The position numbers and the translations under genes are program-made. Below, one piece after another: positions 7,576-15,806 of a stretch of 64,000 bases of DNA (positions within the stretch are counted from its first letter, which is position 1; every line of letters starts with the position of its first letter). The notes under the pieces were generated by a model. That model did no database searches. It saw nothing but the letters and a program-made list of their open reading frames with translations, and was not told the DNA's origin. Source of the DNA: Cacconaster sp045601245 (GTDB lineage: Bacteria; Bacteroidota; Bacteroidia; Bacteroidales; UBA932); NCBI GenBank assembly GCA_045601245.1, contig JAZRZH010000004.1, positions 1 through 64,000 of the forward strand, read 5' to 3'.

Positions 7576-7794
7576 GTTCATTGATGTGTCTTTGTTTTGC
7601 ATGCTCTTGCCGGCTACGGCAAGATTGACTCGGACGGGGCTCAATCCGCATAACGGCGGCCCATCCAACTCCTTCCTTTTAGTCATTTTCTCCGCGTGAT
7701 CGGAAGCAAGCTTCCATCACGCTCAGATAATGCCTAACGGTAGTCACCTCAATGAACTGGCACTTGACAAACAAAAACAAATAACAATATAATT
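7576..7794 (+). promoter_or_regulatory. Structured 5' leader of metY-thrA
   Basis: The leader holds several strong hairpins. 7605-7624 has an 8-bp stem with a GCTA loop (CTTGCCG/CGGCAAG core). GATTGA (7623-7628) can pair with TCAATC (7641-7646). 7694-7722 has GCGTGAT plus GGAAG pairing with CTTCC plus ATCACGC. The first two share bases 7623-7624, so they compete partly, as attenuator structures do. A cysteine-rich reading frame (7584-7628) runs through the first hairpin, and another frame (7601-7699) ends in the last. No T run follows the last hairpin. I could not match it to SAM or TPP riboswitch cores. Confidence 0.55.
7584..7628 (+). CDS. Candidate cysteine-rich leader peptide
   Basis: A 14-codon frame reads MCLCFACSCRLRQD. 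It has four cysteines among its first nine residues and ends in TGA inside the hairpin region. It begins about 6-8 bases after the predicted transcription start and lies upstream of a sulfhydrylase gene that, like CysK, consumes sulfide. Ribosome stalling at its Cys codons when charged tRNA-Cys is scarce would disrupt the 7605-7624 hairpin. This parallels the cysteine attenuators described in actinobacteria. The link is inferred; no family is known to me for this exact peptide. The region is too short for a reliable coding test. Confidence 0.5.
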   Translation: MCLCFACSCRLRQD

Positions 7795-9078
7795 ATGACA
7801 CAGAAAATCGATACCCTTTGCGTCCAGGCCGGCTACCAGCCTAAACGCGGTGAACCACGCCAGATGCCTATCATCCAGAGCACAACATTCAAGTATGAGA
7901 CCAGCGACCAGATGGGCCGCCTCTTCGACCTCGAAGATGCCGGCTATTTCTACACACGCCTCCAGAACCCTACTAACGATATGGTGGCAGCGCGAATCGC
8001 AGCTCTCGAAGGAGGCGTGGGCGCTATGCTCACATCCTCTGGACAGGCTGCTAACTTCTTCGCCTGCTTCAATATCTGCGAGGCCGGCGGCCACATCGTC
8101 AGCACCTCCAGCATCTATGGCGGCACATTCAATCTGCTCGACACCACAATGCGCAAAATGGGCATCGACATCACCTTCATCGACCAGGAGGCGTCCGACG
8201 AGGAATTCGAGGCTGCATTCAAGCCGAATACCAAGCTCCTCTTCGGCGAGACCCTGACCAATCCGAACGTCCGTGTGCTCGACATCGAGCGCCTCGCGAA
8301 GATCGCCCACAAGCACGGTGTGCCATTGATCGTCGACAACACATTCCCGACACCTGTCAACTGCCGTCCTTTCGAATGGGGTGCTGACATCGTCACCCAT
8401 TCCACGACCAAATACATGGACGGGCAGGGAGTACAGGTAGGCGGCTGCGTCGTGGACAGCGGAAACTTCGACTGGATGGCCCACGCAGACAAATTCCCGG
8501 GCCTCTGCACGCCGGACGAATCATACCACGGCCTCATATATGCCGAGCGATTCGGCAAAGCCGCATATATCACCAAATGCACCACGCACCTGATGCGCGA
8601 CCTCGGATCCATCCAGGCTCCTCAGAATGCTTTCTACCTCGGCCTTGGCCTGCAGACCCTCCACGTAAGGGTTGCGCGCCACTGCGAAAGCGCGCTCAAG
8701 GTTGCAAAATATCTCAAGAACCATCCTGCTGTCAAGTGGATCAACTATCCGGGCCTCGAAGGCGACAAGGAATACGAACGCGCTCAGAAATACCTGCCGA
8801 ACGGCTCCTGCGGCGTAATGGCGTTCGCCATCAACGGCGACCGCGCAACGGCCAATAAATTTATGGATGCGCTCAAGTTCATAACCATAGAGACACACGT
8901 AGCCGACTGCCACACCTGCATACTCCATCCGGCATCGCACACACACCGCCAGCTCTCCGACCAGCAGCTCCTCGAGGCCGGCGTGGCACCGGACCTGATG
9001 AGACTAAGCATCGGACTTGAAGATCCGGATGACATCATCAGCGATATCGAGAACGCAATTAACGAGGCATACAAATAA
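7795..9078 (+). CDS. metY: O-acetylhomoserine sulfhydrylase (MetY type)
   Basis: PLP enzyme of the Cys/Met metabolism family that forms homocysteine from O-acetylhomoserine and sulfide. The PLP lysine is Lys206 in HSTTKYMDG. RLQNPTNDMVAARIAALEGG, SSGQAAN and VDNTFPTP are typical family signatures. The length of 427 residues and the internal loops favour MetY (O-acetylhomoserine) over MetB/MetC. It lies behind the cysteine-rich leader and 13 bases ahead of fused thrA, so homoserine supply and sulfur incorporation are co-expressed. Confidence 0.93.
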   Translation: MTQKIDTLCVQAGYQPKRGEPRQMPIIQSTTFKYETSDQMGRLFDLEDAGYFYTRLQNPTNDMVAARIAALEGGVGAMLTSSGQAANFFACFNICEAGGHIVSTSSIYGGTFNLLDTTMRKMGIDITFIDQEASDEEFEAAFKPNTKLLFGETLTNPNVRVLDIERLAKIAHKHGVPLIVDNTFPTPVNCRPFEWGADIVTHSTTKYMDGQGVQVGGCVVDSGNFDWMAHADKFPGLCTPDESYHGLIYAERFGKAAYITKCTTHLMRDLGSIQAPQNAFYLGLGLQTLHVRVARHCESALKVAKYLKNHPAVKWINYPGLEGDKEYERAQKYLPNGSCGVMAFAINGDRATANKFMDALKFITIETHVADCHTCILHPASHTHRQLSDQQLLEAGVAPDLMRLSIGLEDPDDIISDIENAINEAYK

Positions 9079-9091
9079 ATACTGACCGATT

Positions 9092-11500
9092 ATGCAAGTC
9101 CTCAAATTCGGCGGCACGTCCGTCGCAGATGCCAATAATATGTCCAAAGTCGTGGCCATAGTCTCCAAGGCTATGGAATCCGACCGCACCATACTCGTCT
9201 CGTCGGCGATTAGCAAATGCACCGATACGCTCATTGAGATCGGCCGCAGGGCCGCGGAGCGTGATGACAGTTACAACAAGCTGATCGATGACCTCCAGCA
9301 CCGTCATGACGATATAATTACGGAATTCCTTCCGGCGGACAGATGGAAGAAGACAATCGACGCCTGCGGAGGGATATTCAGCTATATCCGCGGTATCGCG
9401 CAGGGCGTATGCCTTCTCGGCGAACTCAGCCCGGTGAGCCTTGACGCCATCCAGGGTTGCGGCGAACTCCTTTCCACAACCATACTCGCCGCCAAATTCG
9501 ACACTCTCGGCGCATCGTACAAGTGGATCGACTCAAGGACAATCTTCAAGACCTCGCCAGTGGCCGGCAGGAATGTGCTTGAAAGCGAAACCACCTACGC
9601 CAACATCGCATCGATGGTCTCCGCGAACCCGGGCGTAAGGCTCTTCATCGCGCAGGGATTCATCGCTTCAGACGAAAAGGGCAGGATGACCACCCTCGGC
9701 CGCGGAGGCTCGGACTACACCGCTTCCATCTTCGCAGTGGGCTGCAAGGCCCGCCAGCTGCAGATATGGACCGACGTGTCCGGTATGATGACCACCAATC
9801 CTAAGATTGTTCCGACCGCCCGCACAATCAACCACATCTCTTACCGCGCCGCACTGGAGCTTTCGCATTTCGGAGCGAAGGTCATTTATCCGCCGACGAT
9901 CCAGCCGGTCGTTTCCGAAGGCATTCCGATCTATGTCAAGAACACCTTCGCGCCGGATGATTTCGGCACTCTTATCGAGAAGGAACCGCCGTACAGCTCA
10001 TCTAATCTCATCGGAATCTCCAACTCCGATAACATCGCGCTCCTCTCTCTGGAGGGCAGCGGAATGGTTGGCATCCCGGGATTCTCCAGCAGGCTCTTCG
10101 AGACGCTTACTCGCCACGATATCAATATCATTCTCATCACCCAGGCGTCATCGGTGCACACGATGTGCATCGCCGTTTCCGAATCCGACGCCGAGAAGGC
10201 GAAAGCTGCCGCCGATGAGACATTCGCATATGAGATCTCGCTAGGCAAACTCAACCCGCTCAAGATAGAGAAGGGCTACTCGATCGTCTGCCTTGTGGGT
10301 GACGACATTCTCAACCACAGTGGCGCTACGGGCAGAATGCTCGCAGCGCTCGGTCGCAGGGGCATTCCTATCCGCGCCACAGCGCAGGGCTCTTCAGAGC
10401 GCAATATTTCCGTAATCGTCTCTTCGGACAATGTTGAGAATGCCATACGCAGCATGCATCACGAGTTCTTTGACAAGGGCAACGAAAAGGTCATCAACCT
10501 CTTCCTGACGGGTTGCGGCACGGTCGGCGGATCGCTTATCAAGCTTCTTGCCGCCAATACACAGAGCATTGCGGAGCGCACCGGCAAGCGCGTGAAACTC
10601 ATCGGCCTTGCCGACTGGCAGCACTATGTCATCGATGAGGAGGGGCTCGATCCGGCAACTGCGGTTTCACTGCTTCCTGAAGGAGCTTCCTCCGAGAACA
10701 ACGGTTTCGTGGAGGCGCTCAAGTCTGTTTCTATGGAGAATTCCGTATTCGTGGACTGCACCGCCAGCAAGGAGATTTCCCTGCAGTATCCGGAACTCTT
10801 CAAGTGCGGATATTCCGTAGTGGCCTGCAACAAGATAGCATTCTCCGCTCCATATGTCGAATACAGGGCGATGAAGGATGCGGCAGTGAAATATGGCGTA
10901 TCGCTCAGATACGAGACCACTGTTGGCGCCGCCCAGCCGATGGTTGAAACCGTCACCCGCAGCATCAACAGCGGCGACGAGATCCAGCGCATCGAGGCTG
11001 TGCTCTCCGGATCGCTCAATTATCTCTTCAGCTCTTACCGCGGTGCGGAAGGGCCGACATTCGCGCAGATTGTCGGAAAGGCGAAGGAACTCGGCTATAC
11101 CGAGCCTGACCCGGGCATCGACCTGAGCGGACACGACGTGCTCCGCAAGATCATCATCCTTTCGCGCGAGGCCGGTCTGCCTCTGGATGAGGAGGACGTA
11201 GAGAAAACTCCGCTGCCTGCTCCTGAGGATGAGGCGGCGTTCCGCAAACTCTATGATGACGCCGCGGTGGAAGGCAAGAGGCTCAGATACATCGCGTCCC
11301 TCGTCAAGACTGAGAGCGGCTACAAGGCTGCAATCGGGCTTCGCGCCATCGGCGCCGACCATCCGTTCTTCAACCTCGTGGGTGCGGACAACAGCGCTAT
11401 GATCGTCACGTCGTTCTATCCTTCGCCGCTGGTCATCCAGGGTGCGGGTGCCGGCGGACCGCAGACGGCGTCAGGACTTCTGAATGATATACTTAAATAG
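9092..11500 (+). CDS. thrA: Bifunctional aspartokinase / homoserine dehydrogenase
   Basis: Catalyses the first and third steps of the aspartate pathway to Thr, Met and Ile. The kinase domain starts with VLKFGGTSVADANN and contains GRGGSDYTAS. ACT regulatory segments lie around residues 310-460 (ALLSLEGSGMVGIPGF and NISVIVSSDNVENAI). The dehydrogenase begins near 469 with the NAD(P) loop GCGTVGGS and carries LSGSLNYLFSSY and EPDPGIDLSGHDVLRKI. At 802 residues it is a complete ThrA/MetL-type fusion. Which amino acid inhibits it cannot be read. Co-transcription with metY suggests flux toward methionine as well as threonine. Confidence 0.95.
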   Translation: MQVLKFGGTSVADANNMSKVVAIVSKAMESDRTILVSSAISKCTDTLIEIGRRAAERDDSYNKLIDDLQHRHDDIITEFLPADRWKKTIDACGGIFSYIRGIAQGVCLLGELSPVSLDAIQGCGELLSTTILAAKFDTLGASYKWIDSRTIFKTSPVAGRNVLESETTYANIASMVSANPGVRLFIAQGFIASDEKGRMTTLGRGGSDYTASIFAVGCKARQLQIWTDVSGMMTTNPKIVPTARTINHISYRAALELSHFGAKVIYPPTIQPVVSEGIPIYVKNTFAPDDFGTLIEKEPPYSSSNLIGISNSDNIALLSLEGSGMVGIPGFSSRLFETLTRHDINIILITQASSVHTMCIAVSESDAEKAKAAADETFAYEISLGKLNPLKIEKGYSIVCLVGDDILNHSGATGRMLAALGRRGIPIRATAQGSSERNISVIVSSDNVENAIRSMHHEFFDKGNEKVINLFLTGCGTVGGSLIKLLAANTQSIAERTGKRVKLIGLADWQHYVIDEEGLDPATAVSLLPEGASSENNGFVEALKSVSMENSVFVDCTASKEISLQYPELFKCGYSVVACNKIAFSAPYVEYRAMKDAAVKYGVSLRYETTVGAAQPMVETVTRSINSGDEIQRIEAVLSGSLNYLFSSYRGAEGPTFAQIVGKAKELGYTEPDPGIDLSGHDVLRKIIILSREAGLPLDEEDVEKTPLPAPEDEAAFRKLYDDAAVEGKRLRYIASLVKTESGYKAAIGLRAIGADHPFFNLVGADNSAMIVTSFYPSPLVIQGAGAGGPQTASGLLNDILK

Positions 11501-11507
11501 CTTTTTC

Positions 11508-11543
11508 GGCCCGGTCCGCTCTTTTGCCGGCCGGGCCTCTTTT
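11508..11543 (+). terminator. Possible terminator after thrA
   Basis: GGCCCGG (11508-11514) pairs with CCGGGCC (11531-11537) and is followed by TCTTTT. The hairpin ends 3 bases before the next ATG, so it may attenuate rather than stop transcription into the HAD gene. Confidence 0.5.
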
Positions 11544-11546
11544 GAT

Positions 11547-12158
11547 ATGATCAGAACGATAATATTCGATTTCGGCAATGTGCTGGTGGGATGGGATCCG
11601 CTGAATTTTTATATTCCCTATTTTGGGGATGAGGAGAAGGCTCGCTGGTTCATCTCGAATATCTGCACCCTGGAGTGGCATTCGTTCCAGGATGGCGGCC
11701 GGCCGATGGCCGAGGGTACAGCCGAACTTGTCGCCAGGTATCCGGAGTGGGAGAAAGAGATACGGCTCTATTATGAGCATTTTGATGAAATGATTCCCGG
11801 TCAGGTCTCTGGAATGGAGGAGTATGTCCGCGAGCTGAAGGCTGCCGGATATCACGTCTGCGGCCTGTCGAACTGGTCCGCGGAGTCTTTCCCTGTCCTC
11901 AGTCCGAAATATCCCGTGCTGGGACTCGTCGATGACAAGGTGATTTCGGGCTTCGAGAAGCTTCTGAAGCCGGATCCTGCTATATATACTCTAGCCCTCG
12001 AGCGTTTCGGCGCCGTGCCGGATGAGACCGTATTCATCGATGACAATCCGGCCAACGTCGCAGCTGCCCGCGCGCTAGGCATACATGCCGTCAGATTCGA
12101 ATCCTGCACGAAGTTGCGTGAAGATTTGGGAGAAATGTTTAAATTTGAAACCAATTGA
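11547..12158 (+). CDS. HAD-superfamily (subfamily IA) phosphatase, YihX-like
   Basis: About 203 residues. Motif I is IIFDFGNVLVGW with the Asp nucleophile at residue 8. The second Asp of the usual DxD is Gly, as in YihX-type sugar phosphatases. Motif II is LSNWS, motif III the Lys in LLKPDP, and motif IV FIDDNPANV. A four-helix cap sits between motifs I and II. I start at the ATG at 11547; the longer frame from 11484 overlaps thrA and encodes the terminator hairpin. The substrate is probably a small phosphorylated metabolite. It is followed 13 bases later by the C69 peptidase gene. Confidence 0.87.
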   Translation: MIRTIIFDFGNVLVGWDPLNFYIPYFGDEEKARWFISNICTLEWHSFQDGGRPMAEGTAELVARYPEWEKEIRLYYEHFDEMIPGQVSGMEEYVRELKAAGYHVCGLSNWSAESFPVLSPKYPVLGLVDDKVISGFEKLLKPDPAIYTLALERFGAVPDETVFIDDNPANVAAARALGIHAVRFESCTKLREDLGEMFKFETN

Positions 12159-12171
12159 AAATATCATCATT

Positions 12172-13926
12172 ATGGTCAAGAAACACATCCGCACGATTGT
12201 CTGCCTGATGGCGGCGGCATTTGTATTCGGACAGGCACAGGCTGACGCCTGCACGGGCGTCTATATCGGCCGCAAGTGTTCTGCAAACGGCAATGTAATC
12301 ATCGCAAGAAGCGCAGATTCACACAATTTCCTGAGGCATATCGAAATCGTCAATGCCGTGACAGGACAGCCGGGCAGACAGGTCAGCGATATGGATGGAT
12401 TTGTCTGGGCGCTGCCGGAGAATACATACAAGTACATAGGCGTGCCATATGCCGACATCAACGACATCGGTCATTACGCATCCGCCGTGACCAACGAATA
12501 CGGTCTGGCGATCTCTGCGACCGTAACCGGATACAATGCTCCCGCTGTGCGCGAGGCCGACCCGAACGTGCCTGACGGCATAAGCGAGAAGACCCTGCCG
12601 TCAATCCTTGCCGCCTGCTGCAGGACGGCCCGCGAAGCGGTTGAGCTTACCGCGCGCATAGTCGATGAGATGGGCAGCGGCGAGCAGAATATCGTGATGA
12701 TGGCCGACACTAATGAAGCCTGGTATATGGAAATATACAGCGGCCACCAGTATTGCGCGGTCAGGATGCCGGACGACAAGGTTGCTGTATTCGGCAACGA
12801 ATTCATGCTCGGTACGGTGGACGGGGATGCCGATGATGTCATCTGCTCCGACGAAATCTTCTCATTGCCGGTCGCAAAAGGCTTCGCAGTTGAGGAGGGC
12901 AATGGATGCCTCCATTTGAGCCGCACATATATGGGTGACGGCAGATACTACGATTTCTCTCATCTGCGCACCTGGCGCGGCCATCAGCTGCTCGCACCGG
13001 CCACAGCTGGCAAGTATGACCCGAAGAAGTATTATCCGCTCTTCTTCGATCCGGAAAAAAAGGTTTCGCTCACAGATGTGATGTCGCTCTTCCGCGACCG
13101 CTACGAGGGAACGCAGTACGATCCTGACGTCAACGGCCGCAAGGACATACGCGCCATCGGAGATGAGGAGCAGGGGATGGTCCACATCATCGAAGTGTAT
13201 GACAACCTTCCTGCGGAAATGGCCTGCGTCACCTGGCTCACCCTATCAGAATCCGCATTCGCACCGTTCATTCCGATCTCCAATGCCATAATGGATTGCG
13301 ACAAGCGCTATTCATACGAAGTCACCCGATACGGCTACGATCCTTCATCCGCCACGGTTCTTTACAAGAGGCTCAATTCGCTCTGCGCCCAGAAGCGTGT
13401 TCAGTACGGCACAAATGTTCGCAAATACTGGGAGACGGTCGAAAAACATTTGGTGGAGGAGATGCCACGCGTTCTCGCGGACGCCTCTGCTGACAGATAT
13501 GCGAAGGTCTATCTCACTTCTTATTGCAAGGACCTTCAGGAAAAGGCTTTGAGTGATGCTCAGCGCATATTCAACGAACTGACCTGGTATATGGTCAACA
13601 ATTCGTACACTTATACCTATGACTACAGTTTCGACACGCTGAAGGATACAAAAGGGGCCGATCCGGCTCCGTTCGATCCGCTCTGCGACATCGCGCGGTT
13701 TGCCGAATGGTCGGGACTTAAATTTGATGGCACCAACCTCACAGCCGCTGATGGTGGCGCAACGGCTTCATTTGTACCGTCAGACGGGCATCGACGCAAT
13801 CCCGGCACTATTTCATTCAACGGCCGCGACGGATTCAACCGTCAGATTGAAGGCCGAGTGGAGTCTGTTTCCGGGAAGTTGTTCGCGCCTCTTACGGCCC
13901 TGCTGAGAATCGGGGCTGAGAAATAA
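12172..13926 (+). CDS. Secreted C69-family dipeptidase
   Basis: An Ntn hydrolase of the C69 (PepD) group that cleaves dipeptides. From the ATG at 12172 the protein has 584 residues with a signal peptide of about 26 residues. Cleavage just before Cys27 (ADACTGVYIG) would expose this Cys as the N-terminal nucleophile, as the family requires. ARSADSHN, YTYDYSFDTL and LTLSESAFAPF are family-like stretches. The longer frame starting at 12085 would bury the signal peptide inside the HAD gene and is rejected. It is likely periplasmic, used in peptide nutrition. Confidence 0.88.
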   Translation: MVKKHIRTIVCLMAAAFVFGQAQADACTGVYIGRKCSANGNVIIARSADSHNFLRHIEIVNAVTGQPGRQVSDMDGFVWALPENTYKYIGVPYADINDIGHYASAVTNEYGLAISATVTGYNAPAVREADPNVPDGISEKTLPSILAACCRTAREAVELTARIVDEMGSGEQNIVMMADTNEAWYMEIYSGHQYCAVRMPDDKVAVFGNEFMLGTVDGDADDVICSDEIFSLPVAKGFAVEEGNGCLHLSRTYMGDGRYYDFSHLRTWRGHQLLAPATAGKYDPKKYYPLFFDPEKKVSLTDVMSLFRDRYEGTQYDPDVNGRKDIRAIGDEEQGMVHIIEVYDNLPAEMACVTWLTLSESAFAPFIPISNAIMDCDKRYSYEVTRYGYDPSSATVLYKRLNSLCAQKRVQYGTNVRKYWETVEKHLVEEMPRVLADASADRYAKVYLTSYCKDLQEKALSDAQRIFNELTWYMVNNSYTYTYDYSFDTLKDTKGADPAPFDPLCDIARFAEWSGLKFDGTNLTAADGGATASFVPSDGHRRNPGTISFNGRDGFNRQIEGRVESVSGKLFAPLTALLRIGAEK

Positions 13927-14047
13927 TCTATCCTTACCGGACTGATTTACTCTGAATCTGCGGCATTGATGAGGCTCTAGAAGCGTATCTTCGCCGAGCC
14001 GTGAGCATAAGCGCGCGAAAAATGGCTTTGGAGATTGATTTCATAAC

Positions 14048-14083
14048 TTTGCTTTTATCTTATCTACAAAAGTAGTAAATTTG
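14048..14083 (+). promoter_or_regulatory. Promoter of the ridA operon
   Basis: TAAATTTG at 14076-14083 matches the -7 element, 23 bases before ridA. An upstream TTTG at 14048-14051 is 24 bases away, somewhat far for a -33 element. TAACTTTG at 14044-14051 could itself be an alternative -7 box. Confidence 0.5.
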
Positions 14084-14106
14084 CCATAAATAGTAACTAC
14101 AACAAT

Positions 14107-14481
14107 ATGAAAAGAACAATTGCATCTCCAAACGCTCCTGCCGCTATCGGACCATACTCCCAGGCAGTTGAACTCAACGGCACACTCTTCGTTTCCGGTC
14201 AGCTTCCGGTGAATCCTGCCGACGGCACAATGCCGGCTACTATCGAAGAGCAGACAAAGCAGGCTCTCAAGAACATCGGCGCTATCCTCGAAGAGGCTGG
14301 CCTCACATACAATGACGTAGTGAAGACCTGCGTGCTTCTCGACGATATTGCCAATTTCGGCGCAATGAATGCCGTATACGCTGAATTCTTCCAGCAGGAC
14401 AAGCCTGCACGCGTATGCTACCAGGTCGCAGCCCTGCCTAAGGGTGCCAAGATTGAAATAGACGCAATTGCCGGAAAATAA
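14107..14481 (+). CDS. ridA: RidA family reactive-intermediate deaminase
   Basis: A 124-residue RidA/YjgF protein. It hydrolyses 2-aminoacrylate and other enamine/imine intermediates released by PLP enzymes. Family landmarks are APAAIGPYSQAV at the N terminus, VSGQLPVNPADG, and the substrate-carboxylate Arg in KPARVCYQVAALPKGAKIEID. The length is normal. The stop codon overlaps the next ATG by one base. Confidence 0.94.
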   Translation: MKRTIASPNAPAAIGPYSQAVELNGTLFVSGQLPVNPADGTMPATIEEQTKQALKNIGAILEEAGLTYNDVVKTCVLLDDIANFGAMNAVYAEFFQQDKPARVCYQVAALPKGAKIEIDAIAGK

Positions 14482-15221
14482 TGAAGCTGTTCAAATCACT
14501 GTTCGGGTCCGCCGCTGTTGCCGCGGCCTGTACAGCTTCAGCCGGTTTTTCCACTACCACTTTCAATACCCCGGATGGAAGCTCGATGACGGCATCGATG
14601 ATATGCCACGGTTCACTTGCGTTCACCTTCAATAAGATTAATATCTATGTCGACCCGGTGTCTGAAATAGACGGCAGGCAGATCGACTTCGCATCGATGC
14701 CGAAGGCCGACTTCATTTTCATCACCCACGACCACTATGACCATTTCGACGTCAAGGCCATAGAGGCGCTGGAAAAGGAAGAGACCATAGTCGTACTCAA
14801 TTCCATGACCTGGGAAAAACTTGGCAAAGGCAAGGTAATGACGAACGGTGACAATCTGGCTCTCACTGATAATGTCACTGTCAAGGCCGTACCTGCTTAC
14901 AATAACACCGAGGACCATATGAAATTCCATCCTCAGACACGCAACAACGGCTATATCTTCAACTTCGGAGGATTGAAGGTCTATGTTTCCGGTGATACAG
15001 AGGACATTCCTGAGATGGCGGAGTTCGGACCTGTCGACGTGGCATTCCTTTCGACCAACCAGCCTTATACGATGACTCCGGAACAGTGCGTCAATGCGGT
15101 TAGAATGATCAAGCCGAAAGTAATTGTGCCATATCACCTTGGTGATACTGATCTCAATCTTTTGAAGAGTTCTCTGGAAGATATTGCCGGGGATGTCCGC
15201 ATATTTGAATCATTAAGATAA
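14481..15221 (+). CDS. Metallo-beta-lactamase-fold hydrolase (UPF0173/UlaG-like), exported
   Basis: A 246-residue MBL-fold protein. The metal motif is THDHYDH (His83, His85, Asp87, His88). The N-terminal ICHGSLAF and the late VPYHLGDT fit the UPF0173/UlaG-like group. Residues 1-22 look like a signal peptide (FGSAAVAAACTASAGFS), so it probably acts in the periplasm; the Cys17 context is not a good lipobox. It is translationally coupled to ridA. The substrate is unknown. Confidence 0.85.
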   Translation: MKLFKSLFGSAAVAAACTASAGFSTTTFNTPDGSSMTASMICHGSLAFTFNKINIYVDPVSEIDGRQIDFASMPKADFIFITHDHYDHFDVKAIEALEKEETIVVLNSMTWEKLGKGKVMTNGDNLALTDNVTVKAVPAYNNTEDHMKFHPQTRNNGYIFNFGGLKVYVSGDTEDIPEMAEFGPVDVAFLSTNQPYTMTPEQCVNAVRMIKPKVIVPYHLGDTDLNLLKSSLEDIAGDVRIFESLR

Positions 15222-15236
15222 ACCAATTATTCCACT

Positions 15237-15794
15237 ATGAAAAAGATTCTATTGGCCGTTATTGCTGTCCTCGCCCTGACATCCTGCGCCAAGGAGAAGG
15301 ACCCTTACAGGGTGTCCCTCGAAAATGCAATTATCGAAAAACTCGGTGACGGCACAAAAGTTTATATCGAGACTTTCGAACGCGTCGATTCCACCACATT
15401 CGGCAAGGAACTCGAATACAGACAGCATATTATGGATCTCCGTCTCCAGCAGAACCTCAAGCTGCTCGACAAGTACCGCAAGCAGGGGCTCCAGTCCACC
15501 GCACAGATGAAGCGCGAGGCTATCCTGCACGATCAGGAAGTTATCGCCGGCCTTGCGGATATGGCTGAAAATCTCGGCGAGCTGAAGGACAAGGTCGCAT
15601 ATTATGACTATCATTTCACCGGAAGGGCCAGCAGGAACGGCTCGAAGGCAGAATACAAGGATTACTACTGCACCATCACACCGGAAGGCGAGGTCATCAA
15701 TATCGACTCATCCGTCAAGACGCTTCACAAGCCTATGGGCCGCGTGATCCCAGGATATCTCGACCTCGTCAAGAACGGCGAAGACCAGGAGTAG
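15237..15794 (+). CDS. Lipoprotein of unknown function
   Basis: A 185-residue protein with a clear SPII signal (ALTSC, Cys17). The mature part is mostly helical and charged (residues 60-120), followed by a short beta-rich end (YDYHFTGRAS, DYYCTITPEG). No family was recognised. It lies 15 bases after the MBL gene and 12 before the ABC-F gene, so it belongs to the ridA operon. Confidence 0.8.
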   Translation: MKKILLAVIAVLALTSCAKEKDPYRVSLENAIIEKLGDGTKVYIETFERVDSTTFGKELEYRQHIMDLRLQQNLKLLDKYRKQGLQSTAQMKREAILHDQEVIAGLADMAENLGELKDKVAYYDYHFTGRASRNGSKAEYKDYYCTITPEGEVINIDSSVKTLHKPMGRVIPGYLDLVKNGEDQE

Positions 15795-15806
15795 CATCCT
15801 GAACAG

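Noticed and set aside
7576..7794. SAM, TPP or cobalamin riboswitch in the metY leader
   Set aside because: TCAGATAATGCC slightly resembles a TPP segment, but the conserved CTGAGA core is absent and no SAM-I or SAM-II core can be laid out. A leader-peptide reading fits better.
12085..12171. Upstream start for the C69 peptidase
   Set aside because: It would place 29 residues ahead of the signal peptide and overlap the HAD gene; the ATG at 12172 begins a proper signal sequence.
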